Source: Astropecten irregularis (taxonomy: Eukaryota; Echinodermata; Asteroidea; Paxillosida; Astropectinidae). From it: a stretch of DNA of 64,000 nt. A program made the translations under genes and the position numbers. The notes below the pieces were generated by a model. It had not been told where the DNA came from and made no database searches. It was given only the letters and a program-made list of their open reading frames with translations. This document shows, in pieces, positions 1-12,285 of this stretch (its first letter is position 1; the number at the start of each line of letters is the position of its first letter). The stretch covers positions 2,418,001-2,482,000 of the forward strand of contig OZ020248.1 of NCBI GenBank assembly GCA_963971285.1, written 5' to 3'.

Positions 1-1066
1 ATTGCAATCTAGCCACGTCTGAAAATGCATGGAAAGTATGCATATTTGATATGCATGCGATATGCATCATGCAGCCCTTATAATTTATTTGTTGAGAGCC
101 ATTTGTAAAAGCTCATTTTATTGTAATTTAAATGGCAAAATATCCCCAAATTTCAGAATATATTGTGTTTCATACCTACTATACTTGTGCCAAAATTCAA
201 GTCCCTGGGGTGTGTACTTTTTTATATAGCTGGGGTTGAAAATCCATAAAAAACTGACGCTCGCAATTCCCGGCCCAACAGGAAGGCCATTTTTTCATGA
301 GTCAAAAATAGGATTTTCATAAAATTAAAAAAATTGTAGAAAAAAAACCTTTATTTGGAAGAACCTGAAAAAAAATAGGCAATGACTATGTAATGGATAC
401 TATTAATTTATGTAATATTAATGTGATTACCACCTCGGTTTCAAAGATATGACATCATAAATATGGCTAATTATTCATTTATGCTAATTAGGCCATTTTT
501 TGGCCCATTTCGGTGACCGTTAAAATTACCATAATTCCTAAAATATTCATCCAAATTTAACATATGATATATCAAAATGTTTATTTTCAGATGCTCTTCA
601 AGACTAAATACAAAAGAAATCAGATTTAAATACTTTCAAAAATTCATTGTGATACCTACTAACAGTGGCCAATTTCATAGAGCTGCTGAGGCACAAAAAT
701 TGCTTAAGCATGAAAAATCTTCCTTGATCAAACAGGATTCATACCAATTAAAATTTCATGTGATGTTTACTGCATTTGAAATGTATTCAGCCATTGTTTG
801 CTGAGCATAACATTCACAAAGAGTTTTGGCTGGCACACTGAATTTATTTACCAAGGTTTTTGGTGCTTAATCACATTTTGGTGCTTAAGTAGCTCTATGA
901 AATTGGCCCCAGGTGTGTGATAGTGCCTGATTGATAGAATAGGTGACAGTGCAGTTTATAATACTCATAGATTATGCCATAGCTCATCTCATACGAGAAG
1001 ACTTATATTTAGGTGATTATTGGCCATCTATAGAAAACTTCACGTGAATGTTTTATCTCTGCGCAG
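1..1066. other. ELAC2 intron sequence with one MITE
   Basis: AT-rich sequence upstream of the first recognisable ELAC2 exon. Apart from the inverted-repeat element at 667-910 I see no coding homology and no further ELAC2 exon here. The short ORF starting at 577 lies mostly inside the repeat. Confidence 0.6.
667..910. mobile_element. MITE family 'GGCCAATTTCAT' (copy 1)
   Basis: About 244 bp with inverted ends: GGCCAATTTCATAGAGCTGC on the left and its complement (GAGCTAC..., GAAATTGGCCCC) on the right. This is the commonest small element in the window. Other copies are near 4475-4674, 15277-15524, 28776-29009, 29314-29529, 30302-30510, 31281-31519, 32673-32910 and 34802-35025. None has coding capacity. 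Confidence 0.85.
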
Positions 1067-4000
1067 GAGCCAAACGAAGAAAGACAGAGGACATAGCCGA
1101 TGTGACCATTGCTTACATCTGCAAGGTAAATAGAAAAATCCATTTCAAATATGAATTTAGATTTGAAAAACTATTTAGATGCATTCATGCGTTGTTGAAT
1201 GAAACTGCATTTCAGGTCTTGTTTTTTTGTTACTTTCAATTGTTTCCAGCTACATGACACCCATGGTCGCTTAGATGTGGAAAAAGTAATGAAACTTGGA
1301 TTAAAACCGTGAGTACACGTAACAAAAAGATCTAAAAATCTAAAAATCTAAAAATCTAAAAAGAAAACAGGTACCAGACTACTTTGAATCCATTCCTTGG
1401 TTTGATTGCACTGCTTTGTGCTGGATGAATGCACCGAGAATAAGCTAGACTCATCGTGTACATTCAGACTTACCCTACATGCTACAAGGGTCCTTTTCCA
1501 AACCTCGGCTCCGGCTCCATCTCCGTCTCCGGCTTGGTCTCCGACTCTGCATCCCTGTCATTCATATGAATTGTGGTTTTTAGAATCTACTTCCGAAACA
1601 CAGCCAAAAGCCTCTATTTTTGATACCCATTATCTTAAAATGGATTCACAAAATGGAGCGGGTAGCCGGAGCCTGAGCCGGAGCCGAGGTTTGGTAAAAG
1701 GCCTAGGTTTCACCTGTTATTCTCTGATCTGATTAATTGGTTGTATTTTTGTCCCCAGTGGTCCTGAGTATGGCTTGCTGAAGGCAGGAAAAACAGTAAC
1801 ATCCCCCGATGGCACCAAAGTAAGTAGACAGAAATTTCATGCTTAGCAAATTCTTGTGCTAATTAAGCAGGGCTGTGAAATGGGAGACTTTGGAGAACCG
1901 GTCTTCAAGTCAACAGTGCACGCGCACGCACGCGCAATACAACGCGCGCATGATCACAATTGGGCAATCATGGTTTGCGCGTGCGCTGTTGACCCATGAC
2001 CGACCCTCCAAAAGTCTCCCATTGGCCCCCAGATTATTATCATACCCCATGTACCATATAAACACCATGTACAATTTTCTCATTTCATAGTCAAAGGAAT
2101 TTTAGGACCAGGGACCAGTGAGCCTCCAACTTTGCAAGGGAAGAAAACAGATCTGAAAGATATGAAAAAAACATATAAAGATCAGAAAATAAGTTTTTAA
2201 AATGATATTATTGTATCCTAGATTAAGCCTGAAGATGTGGTCCTGCCAGGAATACCGGGCGCAGTTTTCATTGGTAAGAATGACAAGTCATTTCCTTTAC
2301 TCAATTAAGTTATAGGAAATGCCAATGAAAAGTTAGTTTGATAAACATTTCATTAAAAGTGAACAAAGGAAAATTGACTGGAGCGGGACCCCCAGAATAC
2401 GGTACCTTCCCTCAAACATTTGAACTTTCCAGCTTTTTGTTTGCAGTTGTTGATAAATATTTGATGTCGATGAATAATAATAACAATTTAATTTTCCAGT
2501 CAAAATTTACCTCTGGCACTGGGCAATTTAAAAATAATTTGAATGATAAAAAGTGCTTTATTTCAAATTGGATTTCTGGACACAAATTGTACGAATTATA
2601 AAATTTTGTCCGTGACTCATTGTTCACCCATGATGGTGTTTTGTATTTATTTTCCTTACAGTCTTGGAGTGTCCCTCTGAGAAATATATCGATTCTGTCA
2701 TCAAGAATGAAACCTTTTCAAGGTGCGTACCTTCAGTTTAAACTCTGTCTGGAGTAATAAGGAGGAAACCAAACCATGAACCAAGAACATCAAACATTAA
2801 TCTCTACTAGTAGTATCGGCAGATACACTTTTCAACTTGAATGAAAGTCAGTTTTAAAAAACATGTTCCGTTGAAGGTACTATCATACTTTGGTAGTATA
2901 CCAAAACAAAAATCTTCACAGATATACCTATAACTTAATACAGCGTAAGGGTATAAAAATGGTGATGGCAGAAACATACTGTTAAAATTTGTCTGGCTGA
3001 AATGCTGTATTTATCCAGAAAAGTGTAAAATCAAAGACTAACAGAAAAAGATTTTTGATCCCGGAGATTAAAACTCCTGCATGTGAACAGATTTGAAAAT
3101 GTTGTGAGAATTTTTCACTGTTTTCTCAAAAAGTGGGCACTGTATGGGACTGGAAATTTCACAGATTACTGCACTGTATCTTTCTTGATATTGTTGCTCA
3201 TGAATCTGTATTTCTTCTACAAAAACCAAAATGTGAATTACCTTTGAACAAAATCACCCTTTGACACGATCAAAGCACCAGTCAGTGTGAAGGCTTTACA
3301 TTAAGAAATTATTCAGAATTACAGAGAACTGCCTGTAAAGAATTATTTTGCTTCTTGGATGAGAATCGAACCTGTGACTTCTGTTTTCCAGTGCAGACAC
3401 CTTGTGAACCTGTTTGTCTACCGACCTAGCTCATTTATTTCAGAGTCGACTCTCTGGAAATATTTTGGGAAATATTGAGAAGTCCATGGTCTGAGGACAA
3501 TGAATAATGGTCGTAATTTGTGTAAATATTTGTTCAGATATCAAGCTGGCTCTGGTGAGAACACTGCCATGCTGGTGCTTCATATCTGCCCAGAAAATAT
3601 CATCAATGACCCCAGATACCAGGAATGGATGCAGAGGTACGTAGGTACAAGTGTTGTATCTAATAATCACAGCACCTTATAGTGTTTGGGATAACCATTT
3701 TGCCCAAAATGTTCAATTTATCGACAAAAAGACTCTTTGCCAGACAAAAAGAAGATAATTCTGAAAATATTTAGCATCCAGACTTCGCATTGTTATGCCG
3801 ATCCATTAAGCCTTGCCCAATTTGTTTCTGGCCAATCACAGCTGTGATTTATATGTGGTATGCATTCACTGACGTCCAACATGCATGGGCGTGGTTATGA
3901 AGCATGTAATTACTTGAAAGTGCAATGTTGCATTGGAGAGCATGTGTAAGACCAGTAAGCCCCTCCCACTGCCCACGAGTGCAGTGGGAGGGGCTTACTG

Positions 4001-6825
4001 GTTCGGTCTATTTTTATCTTATACGGCATCAATTAGAGAAATTGTTCACCTGACCACCCAGGCTGGGTGGTTGGATATACACCTTTGATGTTCTTGTACA
4101 GTAAATTTAAAGCCTTGTTTGTCCTCTTTTACCCCCGCCCTCCCAACTCCCCCCTTCCCCTTTTCCCTGAGAAAGATCCTGCTAGGATCGAAACGTGTCA
4201 GGCCCTCCTAACTCCAAGCATTTTTCCATTTTCCCCAGGTTTGATTCAGCTACTGAGCACATTGTCTTCAATGAGAGTTGTCACACTGTGACATATGAGG
4301 GCAGCAGACGCATCCAAGCCAAGCTGAATCTCATCAACGAGGACATCTTTCCTCTGTTACCTGCCTACAGAGAGGAGGCAGTGCCACAACCAACCGACAC
4401 AGATGCAAATGTACGTTAATATTGATTTTGGGTTTGGGAATCCTTGTTCTGTCCAACATGCTGTGGCTGGCTGTCTTTCATAGAGCTGCTTAGCGCCAAA
4501 AACTTTGGTAAATGAAATCAGTATGCCTGCCAAATCTCTTTGTGAATGTTATGCTGAGTATGAGTCAGAATAAGCAGTAGACATCACATACAAATTTAGT
4601 TGGCAGTCCTGTTTGATCAAGGAAGACTTTTTGTCATGCAGATTTTGTGCTTAAGCAGCTCTGTGAAATTGGAGTCAAAGGTGGTACAGTATTTGGAGAT
4701 TTGGATCAAACTCCAGAATTTACGAAGCATTATTACTCAGTGTTTTACTGTTTAATAACCAATGACAATACTCTTTGTGTCTATGTCATGTGCATCATAC
4801 AGATAAATTGTTATGTAATAGGCAATTTATCTAAAAGTAATTCATGCAAAAAGTAATTCATGATTCAATTGTATCCTTGTACAGATGGTGAGCACTAACA
4901 TCCACAGAGCTGAGAGTTATTTACGATATCATATTAGACCACACACAGGTTTGGATAGGTGGGTCAAACTCTCCAATGTAATCAAAAAGAAGCCATCAAA
5001 TTGTCTGGATTAATTTTTTTCACAAAATATATTCTTATAATCATCAAATTTACCACAATGAGAACTAACTGTATTAATTTGAAGTCATTGAAAAGTGAAC
5101 ATAGAAAAAAATGACTGGAGTGGGATTGGAACCAGTAACCACCGGAGTACATAGGGCTGGATAGCTCAGAACTTTGGTACAGCGTACAGTACAGTTGGTA
5201 CGGTATTCTGGGGGTCGCTGGTTCGAATCCTGCTCTGGTCAATTTGTCTTTGTTCACTTTTCAATAAAATGTATTCTTACTAGAATCCTGTTATGACAGT
5301 TGATACATTCTTGTAAGTCATGATATTGTGGGTTGAATTCCCACTCAAGCATTTTGTGAATCTTTTTTTTTCACAGCAATAAAAAATACTGAGTACACAG
5401 CACTTTTTAAACAGTTCGGGAAATGAAAACCCTACAACTCACAGTCTATTATATACCTCTTTATCAGGGAGTTATTGCAGTCACCAAGCAACGAGCCTTA
5501 CATCCAAGAAGCCATGGACATACCAGGTTTCAAGGAAAGACTGGAGGAGTTGGGTTACCAACTGGCTGAGTACCAGCAGAGAAGCTTGACTGAAACCAGA
5601 GCCCAGTATCCAGAGGTGGTGTTCTTTGGGACCGGTTCGGCTATGCCAAATAAGGAGCGTAATGTCACTGGTATCCTGCTAAACTTGAGGTAGATCGCCT
5701 GTTTTTTCCTCATTCTTCCTTCCTTTCCTTTCACTGTGAGATTAGGTTTGTAAATTTCTTCCTGTGAAGAAATATTCAAGGAATGAGTGCTAGCGATGAG
5801 GAAAACTGAAATTGCTCCGTGGACCTATCAAGGAGCAACCATTGCAGTTAGATGGGCACTGAGACAACAACCAAATAAACTAAAGCCTAAAGCCATTGAC
5901 CCTTGCTTAAGGGTGTTTCGATAGGTGCGTTCGAGTAGGTCACCTAGGTCACGGAGTCTGCCGCTTTACCATTCGATTAGGTCTGACGTCATTCTCGGGG
6001 TTCACCCAGGGCAGCCACCAGTAACCCTGCTCGCGAGTAGAGTCAGTGGTGGGAAACACATCACACGAATTCAAAATGGCGAAAAGGTTAACCCCAACTT
6101 TGGTGGCTGATCTGGGTAACGTGACCTGTTTTGACAGGAAGCTACTCAAATGCACCTGATGATGAGAGAGACTGTATGTAAACACTACAACAAGGGACAT
6201 TGTGGCAATGACCAGAAGCATCAAGGCAAGGAAATTGGTCCTCAGATTCTTTTCAAAATGTGGAGTAACCAGTCAAAGCTATGAACAAAGATTTGATTTT
6301 TTTTTTTACATTGAAAAACTGTGATCAACGGAACTTTGCATATAATTCTCATTGAAACGTTTGAAAACAAATTGTCAGAATTACATGGATTTCTCCTCCT
6401 GTTTCAGTTCGACGCATTCTGTGATCATGGACTGCGGAGAAGGCACATTTGGTCAAATGTGCCGTTTCTATGGCAACCACATCGATGATGTCCTGGCTAA
6501 TCTGCAGAGCATATTCATCTCCCACATGCATGCTGATCACCACGTGGTAGGTCACTTTCACTTTTGGACTTTTGGACACAACAGATTTCTACGTTGAAAG
6601 TAAACAATATTTCTGAAACTATTTTGCTTTCTTTTTGTTGTTGTCATTTCTGTAGGGTCTTATCCAAATTCTTCGGCAGTGGAAACGAGTGATGGTATGT
6701 CTTAACTTTGTGTCTCATTTTTTCTTTGAGTTTTCTTTTTCAAACCAGAGAGTATACTTCTGAACTGCAGCCAAAATGTTGATACCAGTTATTTTAGAAT
6801 GGATTCACAAAATGGAGCCTGAGCT

Positions 6826-6858
<33 letters not shown>

Positions 6859-6867
6859 TTCTGAGTT

Positions 6868-6898
<31 letters not shown>

Positions 6899-9800
6899 AA
6901 GCCCCTTTATATAATATTTGAATGTATCTTGATGATTTGCCTTTCTGATTCAGCTGGAAAGAGGGGAGACATCCAAGAACCTCATTCTAGTGGGACCTAA
7001 GAGAATGTTAATCTGGCTCAACAACTACAACACCTACTGCGAACCTTTCATCTACCAAATGAGGTGAGTTTGGAGTCCAAAGAACCAAGAGAATGTCTCC
7101 AAGCGTCCATTAAATGTTTGTCTACTACTGTAATATGGCTAAATTTCCATGTATGAAAAGAACGAAAGGTTTGCTGTTTTATTGAGATACATTTGTACAT
7201 TCATGTGTGGGGTGCTGTGGCCTAGTGGTCTGGCATGTCATACTCAAGAATCAAGATCTTGTGTTCAATCTATGGGTTGTGGGTTCGAATCCAGCCATGG
7301 GCTAGTGGTGCCCATGGTGCATCCTTGGGCAAGACTCTTTGTCGCATATTGCTCCTCCTCACCCAGGAGTAAATAGGTACCTGCGAGGGTTGAGATCGCT
7401 ATGTGCTTGATTAGCCTCTGTGCGCTTTACAGCAGCCAGGGCTGCATTCTCCCCAGGGAGTTGAGATGGTTTGAGATGGTTTCAGGAATGATAATGTAGC
7501 CTAATGACCAAGGATTTCCGGATGAGTGGGTTTCCGATAATAAATATCTAAATTAATATTAATCATTATTCATTTTCTGCTAATTTATTCTGGTTCACAT
7601 AAAGGCTCATTCCAAAATAATTTTTAAGAATCCAAAGTGAAAGACCTTTGTGATAGCTTATCTTGTTTTTGGGTTACAATGACAGTAGAACCTATAGCTA
7701 CAAGCGCTGAGATGTAGCTGATGATGTAAGCTGTGGTGTGAGCTAAGATGCAGTGATGTTCATTCTCTTGTTTCTTTGTTGTGACAAATATTAGGTTCAT
7801 TGAGCTTGGGGACCTATCAAGAAAATGTGAGGAGAGCTCTAGACATGAGCAGTCATTACTTACAAGACTGAATCTGACAAAGGTAAGATTCATGGTGATT
7901 GATTAGCCCTTATTAGCAATTGTTAGCCTAATAGCTACTTACCTACTTCACACTTTGGTTGCATGATACCGAAACAGACATCTTCACACATTTACCTATA
8001 ACTTACAAGGTATAAAGATGGTGATGGTAGAAGTATATTGTTAAGATGTTTCTGCCTGAAATGCTGTATTTATCAAGAACAGAGTAAAACCAATTGACCA
8101 AAACCAATTTTGAACTTGGGAAGATCAAAAACCTGTGAAAAAAATTAGAAATACAGTGGCCGTTTTTCACTGTTTTTTCAAAAAGTGGGCACCCTATGGG
8201 ACTGAAATTTTCACAGATGACTGTTACTGTATCTCCCTTGATATTTTTGCTCATGAATCTGCATTTCTTTGACAAAAACCAAAGTATGGTATTACCTTTA
8301 AAGGTTTCCGTAGAAGGGAAATTTCATAAATGTATGGGTTCATTATATGATGCTTTTCTCCTCCAGTATGAAACAGTTCCAGTGCCCCACTGCTACAACA
8401 GCCACGGTCTCGTCATTCAGCACAAGGAGGGCTGGAAGCTAGTCTACTCTGGGGATGCCATGCCCAGTGATGACCTCATCCACTCAGGTAGGTCAAAGGT
8501 CACCACCTCCATCGATCGATCCACAAAGGTCTATTCCTCTATCACTCACGGACATCATATAAAAAAAATCTGGACTTGCAATACTCCCTATAAGCCCACA
8601 TAGATCACTGAAACCACAAGTATCCATCTTGGAGGGCCAAATACAAAGGTAATACAAAGACGCGCTCACCATTGTTATTTAAATCCGTCTGCCAACAATA
8701 GTTACTGCATTGTATCTGGCATGGTAAGATGGCCGTCGGTGGCTTCAGTCGATACAAAAGCATTGCAAGTCCAGATTTTTTTATATGACGCCCGTGCTAT
8801 CACCCACTATTTTGCGAAAGACTGCTTCAGCATTGATGATACAGATTTTTACCAGTGTGTAGGAATTCACGTACATGTATTGGTTTTCAATTTTGTTGCA
8901 TTTTTATCATCTCCACCAGGCAAAGATGCGGATGTTTTGATCCACGAAGCCACTCTTGAGGATGGCCTAGATGCTGAAGCAAAGAAGAAACGCCATAGGT
9001 AAGAATTATATCACACAATTTTACATGTTTTAGAAGTTGATGATGCACAATAGACCGAATGCGCAATTTATGTTTACATGCCATCACGTGACGTAAAGTG
9101 GGTATTTTGTCATCTCATTTAGTGAGTAACAGCAATGGAAACAAGCAAAGAAAACCATTTGTCCACATTTCGTCTTTGCACCACTGCTTTGTGCCAAATG
9201 AAATGACAAAATACCCTCTATAAGTCATGCGATGGCATGTAAATGCTGGTCGCACAATCAGTCAATTGTACCGCGGGCCGCTTTTGAAGAAGTGTACATG
9301 CACTCTTTATACTGAAGGAGAATAGACATGATAGATGGTACCTCTACATATACATGCGACATTGAGTCATCCATTAAATTGTACAATTTGCTGATTTTTA
9401 TATAAGAATGAATTCACAAGGCAAATTAAATAGAATACATCAATGCCAATTAGGTTTTATAGTAAGGCTAAAAGTTTAAGTTGATTCCTTCACAAATTGT
9501 GTCCCAACCCGTTAGCATGACCCAGATGAGTATATTTCGTTTGTCTGTATTAATGCTATACAGCATGATATCTCAAGCCATTGACGTCAGCCAGAAGATG
9601 GAAGCTAAATTCACCATTCTGACCCACTTCAGTCAACGCTATCCCAAGATTCCATTCTTTGACGAGCAGCTTAGCCACAAAGTGGGCGTGGCTTTTGATA
9701 ACATGAGGGTGAGTGTTATTAGCAGTCTACTATGGGTCATAGCAGTGACAGGCTATGGCTCCGGCTCCATTTCGTGAATCCATTCCCCAAAATAATAAGT

Positions 9801-10326
9801 ATCAAAATAGAGCCTTTTGGCTGCCGTTCAGAAGTAGATTCTCTGGTTTGAAAAAGAAAATAGAACTTCAGCTTCAATAAAAAACCACAACCTATATTTT
9901 CAGCATATGGATGACATAGACGAAGCCACAGCCTGAGCCTGAGCCAAGGTTTGGAAAAGGCCCCTAGTGTTCAGGAAATCTCAATATCTTATATTATAAA
10001 GCGAGGTACACACGGTATCTTGAATTGGTGCAAAGCGCAACATAATATTTTTTCATGGAAGGGGCAAATTTACGAAAATGATGTTTGGATTGGATTGACA
10101 GGTATCGTTCTCTGAGCTAGACAAGCTACCGATCTGCCTTCCAGCACTCAAACACGTCTTCACTGCCTACATCCAAGAGATGCAAGAAAACCGAGACAAG
10201 AAGGCTGAAAAGGAGACCATCATACCCCTAGACAGCGCCCTCAGGAGTGGAAAATTAATCAGTCCGGCCACCGGTTCAACCAATGGGGACGGAGAGAACA
10301 CAGAAGGTCAAGCAAGAGTTAGCTGA
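1067..10326 (+). CDS. ELAC2: ELAC2, zinc phosphodiesterase / tRNase Z long form (3' 17 exons, 5' partial)
   Basis: tRNase Z endonuclease that removes 3' trailers from nuclear and mitochondrial pre-tRNAs. I read 17 exons with GT-AG borders and consistent phase: 1067-1125, 1250-1308, 1759-1819, 2222-2273, 2662-2722, 3538-3636, 4239-4410, 4885-4958, 5468-5689, 6408-6546, 6656-6694, 6954-7063, 7795-7882, 8367-8487, 8920-8998, 9564-9708, 10102-10326 (TGA). They give 600 residues, against about 826 for the whole human protein; the N-terminal part lies left of the window. The exosite-side half contains [12 protein letters not shown]. The catalytic half has [22 protein letters not shown], the zinc motif [42 protein letters not shown] and ILTHFSQRY, so all metal-binding motifs look intact. 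The tail after the fold is Lys/Glu-rich and weakly conserved. Introns hold SINEs and MITEs. The first exon begins in phase 2, so the gene continues upstream. Confidence 0.95.
1488..1704. mobile_element. Hexamer-carrying MITE (copy in ELAC2 intron)
   Basis: Inverted-repeat element whose ends read CCTTTTCCAAACCTCGGCTC and GAGCCGAGGTTTGGTAAAAG, with GGCTCC-type hexamers just inside both ends and a unique core. Related copies occur at about 6725-6904, 9753-9964, 12816-13204, 13715-13962 and 37826-38053. Confidence 0.8.
1882..2020. mobile_element. 139-bp foldback MITE (copy 1), AT target duplication
   Basis: Ends GGGAGACTTTGGAGA and TCTCCAAAAGTCTCCC (as read on the bottom strand) form long imperfect arms around a CG/CA-rich centre. 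It is flanked by AT at 1880-1881 and 2021-2022. Removing it restores the sequence GTGAAATTGGCCCC, the normal end of the common MITE family, so this copy jumped into an older MITE. A second copy, also 139 bp, is at 54976-55114. Confidence 0.85.
2875..3243. mobile_element. MITE 'AGGTAGTATCATACTTTGG' family, TTGA-flanked copy
   Basis: About 369 bp with inverted ends, AGGTACTATCATACTTTGG on the left and CCAAAATGTGAATTACCT on the right, flanked on both sides by TTGA. Better-kept copies (38841-39170, 49002-49358) are flanked by TTAA, the target of piggyBac-type transposons. It lies in an ELAC2 intron and is non-coding. Confidence 0.75.
4475..4674. mobile_element. MITE family 'GGCCAATTTCAT' copy in ELAC2 intron
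   Basis: Left end reads TTTCATAGAGCTGCTTAG, right end TTAAGCAGCTCTGTGAAATT. The internal sequence matches the copies at 667-910 and 15277-15524. Non-coding. Confidence 0.75.
5084..5266. repeat. Head-to-head pair of tRNA-derived SINE fragments
   Basis: The left half is an inverted SINE tail plus B-box region (AAAAGTGAACATAGAAAA ... GGGATTGGAACC). The right half is a plus-strand copy with A-box-like GGATAGCTCAG, B box GGTTCGAATCC and tail TTTGTCTTTGTTCACTTTTC. Together they make an imperfect palindrome in an ELAC2 intron. It is not a functional tRNA gene. Confidence 0.65.
6725..6904. mobile_element. Hexamer MITE fragment with (GAGCCT)n array
   Basis: The core sequence is shared with the family at 1488-1704. 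The right side has expanded to about 100 bp of GAGCCT repeats (about 6806-6900). The run of Glu-Pro codons in one frame comes from the repeat and is not a protein. Confidence 0.75.
7209..7514 (+). mobile_element. tRNA-derived SINE with conserved central domain (copy 1)
   Basis: A-box-like TGGCCTAGTGGTCTGG, B box GGGTTCGAATCC, then a middle part with TTGGGCAAGACTCTTTGTC and GTAAATAGGTACCTG, then a tail with CCCCAGGGAGTTGAGATGG. The same element is at 27431-27720. The central part may belong to one of the broad animal SINE core superfamilies; that assignment is from memory and unverified. It lies in an ELAC2 intron. Confidence 0.75.
7948..8297. mobile_element. MITE 'AGGTAGTATCATACTTTGG' family copy
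   Basis: The right end ACCAAAGTATGGTATTACCT is followed by TTAA (8298-8301). The left end is degraded (CACACTTTGGTTGCATGATACC). It finishes 65 bp before the ELAC2 exon at 8367. Left boundary approximate. Confidence 0.65.
9753..9964. mobile_element. Hexamer-carrying MITE copy in last ELAC2 intron
   Basis: Runs from GGCTCCGGCTCC to GAGCCAAGGTTTGGAAAAGG. Its core is the same as in the copies at 1488-1704 and 13715-13962. Non-coding. Confidence 0.75.
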
Positions 10327-10929
10327 TGCTACCAAGATAATTTCAGATGGATTTATATGCGGGAAAGATAACAAAATTATTTATAATTTCTTTATTCTTC
10401 AATAACAATTTTTAAAATGTCAGCTGCCAATACACTGATCCAGTAGGCCACGTCCACCATAGCATAGCCTGAGCAACAGTGCACACAGGCTCACACACAA
10501 TGTGTCACGATCGTCCACACTCGAAGAATTGCACACTCTCAACTATCGAAAGCACCTCTATTAGTTGGACTTTGGTTTTGGAAAAGGCCAAAAATGTACA
10601 TTTCCTTTCAGCCAGGGCACCGAGAGTCAGAATTAAAGAATGAAACTCGGGTTTGTAAAAAAATTGCCTTGTACATATGAAACTCAACGAAAAGTGTGTA
10701 GTAAAGAATACAAAATTAAAAACATTTTGTCCAACAAAATGGCAGCAATTTGTCGGACCTTAAATAATGCGTTGTGATTGGTTTATTTTTCAAGGGACGT
10801 GGCCTACTGGATCGGTGTATTAGATGTACTAGGCAAACTTGACCCAGTCATTTATCTATGCACAAGGTTGAAGTGAGATTTTTTTATAAGAGAAATATCA
10901 GGAATTTAATTTTATTAAATCGTTATTAA

Positions 10930-11278
10930 AAGGTAATTTCATACTTTGCAGAAATTCATGGGCAAAAATATCAAGAAAGATACAGTAACAGTCATCTGTG
11001 AAATTCCCAGTCTGATACGGTGCCCATTTTTTGAAAAAACAGTGAAAAACGCTCATGGTATTTTAAAAATCTTTTCACTGTTATTTTTTATCTTTTGAAG
11101 ATCAAAGTTGTTTTTGATCATTGGTTTCACTATTGTCTGGATAAATACAGCATATAAGGCAGAAACATTTTAATGGTACATGTTTCTACCATCATCGTCT
11201 TTATACCCTGTAAGTTATAGGTAAATCTGTTAAGATTTCTGTTTTGGTATGCTATCAAAGTATGAGAGTACCAGTACC
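10930..11278. mobile_element. MITE 'AGGTAGTATCATACTTTGG' family copy downstream of ELAC2
   Basis: Left end AAGGTAATTTCATACTTTGC follows TTAA at 10926-10929. The right end TATCAAAGTATGAGAGTACC is degraded. The interior shares the GATACAGTAACAGTCATCTG and TTTTTGAAAAAACAGTGAAA blocks of the family. Confidence 0.7.
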
Positions 11279-11699
11279 TAAACAAGAAACCGGCCATTAC
11301 ATCATTATCTTTATCACAAAAACTTTACAAATTTTATTTTCACTTTCAAATCAACTTTTGAATACTTTCAAGCAATCTAAGTTTTGTTTGAATTTCTGAT
11401 CATTTGTTGGTCAGAACACATACATGGCCAGTACTTGATACATCATGTACAAGAACGTTTACAGTAAATGTCATACAATGTATATACATAAATAAATGAA
11501 TATTTACAGAAATAACCTTGAGACTTGTCGTGCAGTTTGTTTGACTCTGAAAATGTATTGTCACCAACTTGGTATCTCAGAGTGTATATGTAGTGTGAAG
11601 TCAGTTCAGAATGAAAATGTCTGGTGCATCATATGATGCACGAGACAATTGAAGACTCAAGGTACATACATGTACACTGACAACCTTTCCCACTATTAA

Positions 11700-12034
11700 A
11701 GGGCGTGTACAACATTGGTAAAGGTCATAGAACAGCGCTCACACTTCGTCTAATCCAGCATGTACATGAAATGATAAACCTGTGAAAATTTGAGCTCAAT
11801 CGGACATCTGAGTCATGAGAAAACAGCAAAAACCTGACTCAATGTTTCTTACAAAGATAAAAAATATTTTATTGTTGTTTGGTTTTACTCTTTTTGGATA
11901 AATACACCATTTCAGGTGAAAATATCTTTATGATATGTTTCTATCGCCACCATCTTCATACTCTGAAAGTTACCGGTATATGTAAATTTGTGAACATTTC
12001 TGTTTGGGTATGTTACCAATGTTGTACATGCCCT
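11700..12034. mobile_element. TTAA-flanked MITE, 'AGGGCATGTACAACATTGG' family
   Basis: 335 bp. The ends AGGGCGTGTACAACATTGG and (bottom strand) AGGGCATGTACAACATTGG differ by one base. TTAA stands on both sides (11696-11699 and 12035-12038). The TTAA target duplication fits a piggyBac-type non-autonomous element. Decayed relatives lie around 24.6-25.3 kb and 32.0-32.4 kb. Confidence 0.85.
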
Positions 12035-12143
12035 TTAAAATGAGAAGAGTGTTTTGAAAAAGTTTTCACTGAATGATCCCGAAAGATTGCTCTGAGTTAA
12101 CGTTTGTTTTGATATCGGAAACAGTTAACCTTCCCTGAAAGAA

Positions 12144-12149
12144 TTTATT
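12144..12149 (-). terminator. Candidate poly(A) signal for NUDCD3
   Basis: AATAAA on the bottom strand, about 137 nt past the NUDCD3 stop codon. It is the nearest canonical hexamer in the right orientation. Confidence 0.4.
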
Positions 12150-12285
12150 ACAGTACGATATAAATCAATTACAGAAACATCTTTGGTAATCAATTAAGAA
12201 TAAAAGTTAAGAAAGTTCTGCCAATGATTTCAGAAGAAACAGCATTGAAGAAATACTGAAATATTACAACAGATTGAGGAGGATA

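Larger units (their letters stand above)
10327..12285. other. Convergent intergenic region between ELAC2 and NUDCD3
   Basis: Holds the 3' UTRs of both genes, read towards each other. A TTAA-type MITE (about 10930-11278) and a second TTAA MITE (11700-12034) fill much of it. AATAAA on the + strand at 11491-11496 is a possible but distant ELAC2 poly(A) signal. The reverse-strand AATAAA at 12144-12149 suits NUDCD3. No other coding sequence seen. Confidence 0.6.

Noticed and set aside
8196-8603. 135-residue open frame as a separate protein
   Set aside because: It contains the ELAC2 exon 8367-8487 plus MITE and intron sequence.
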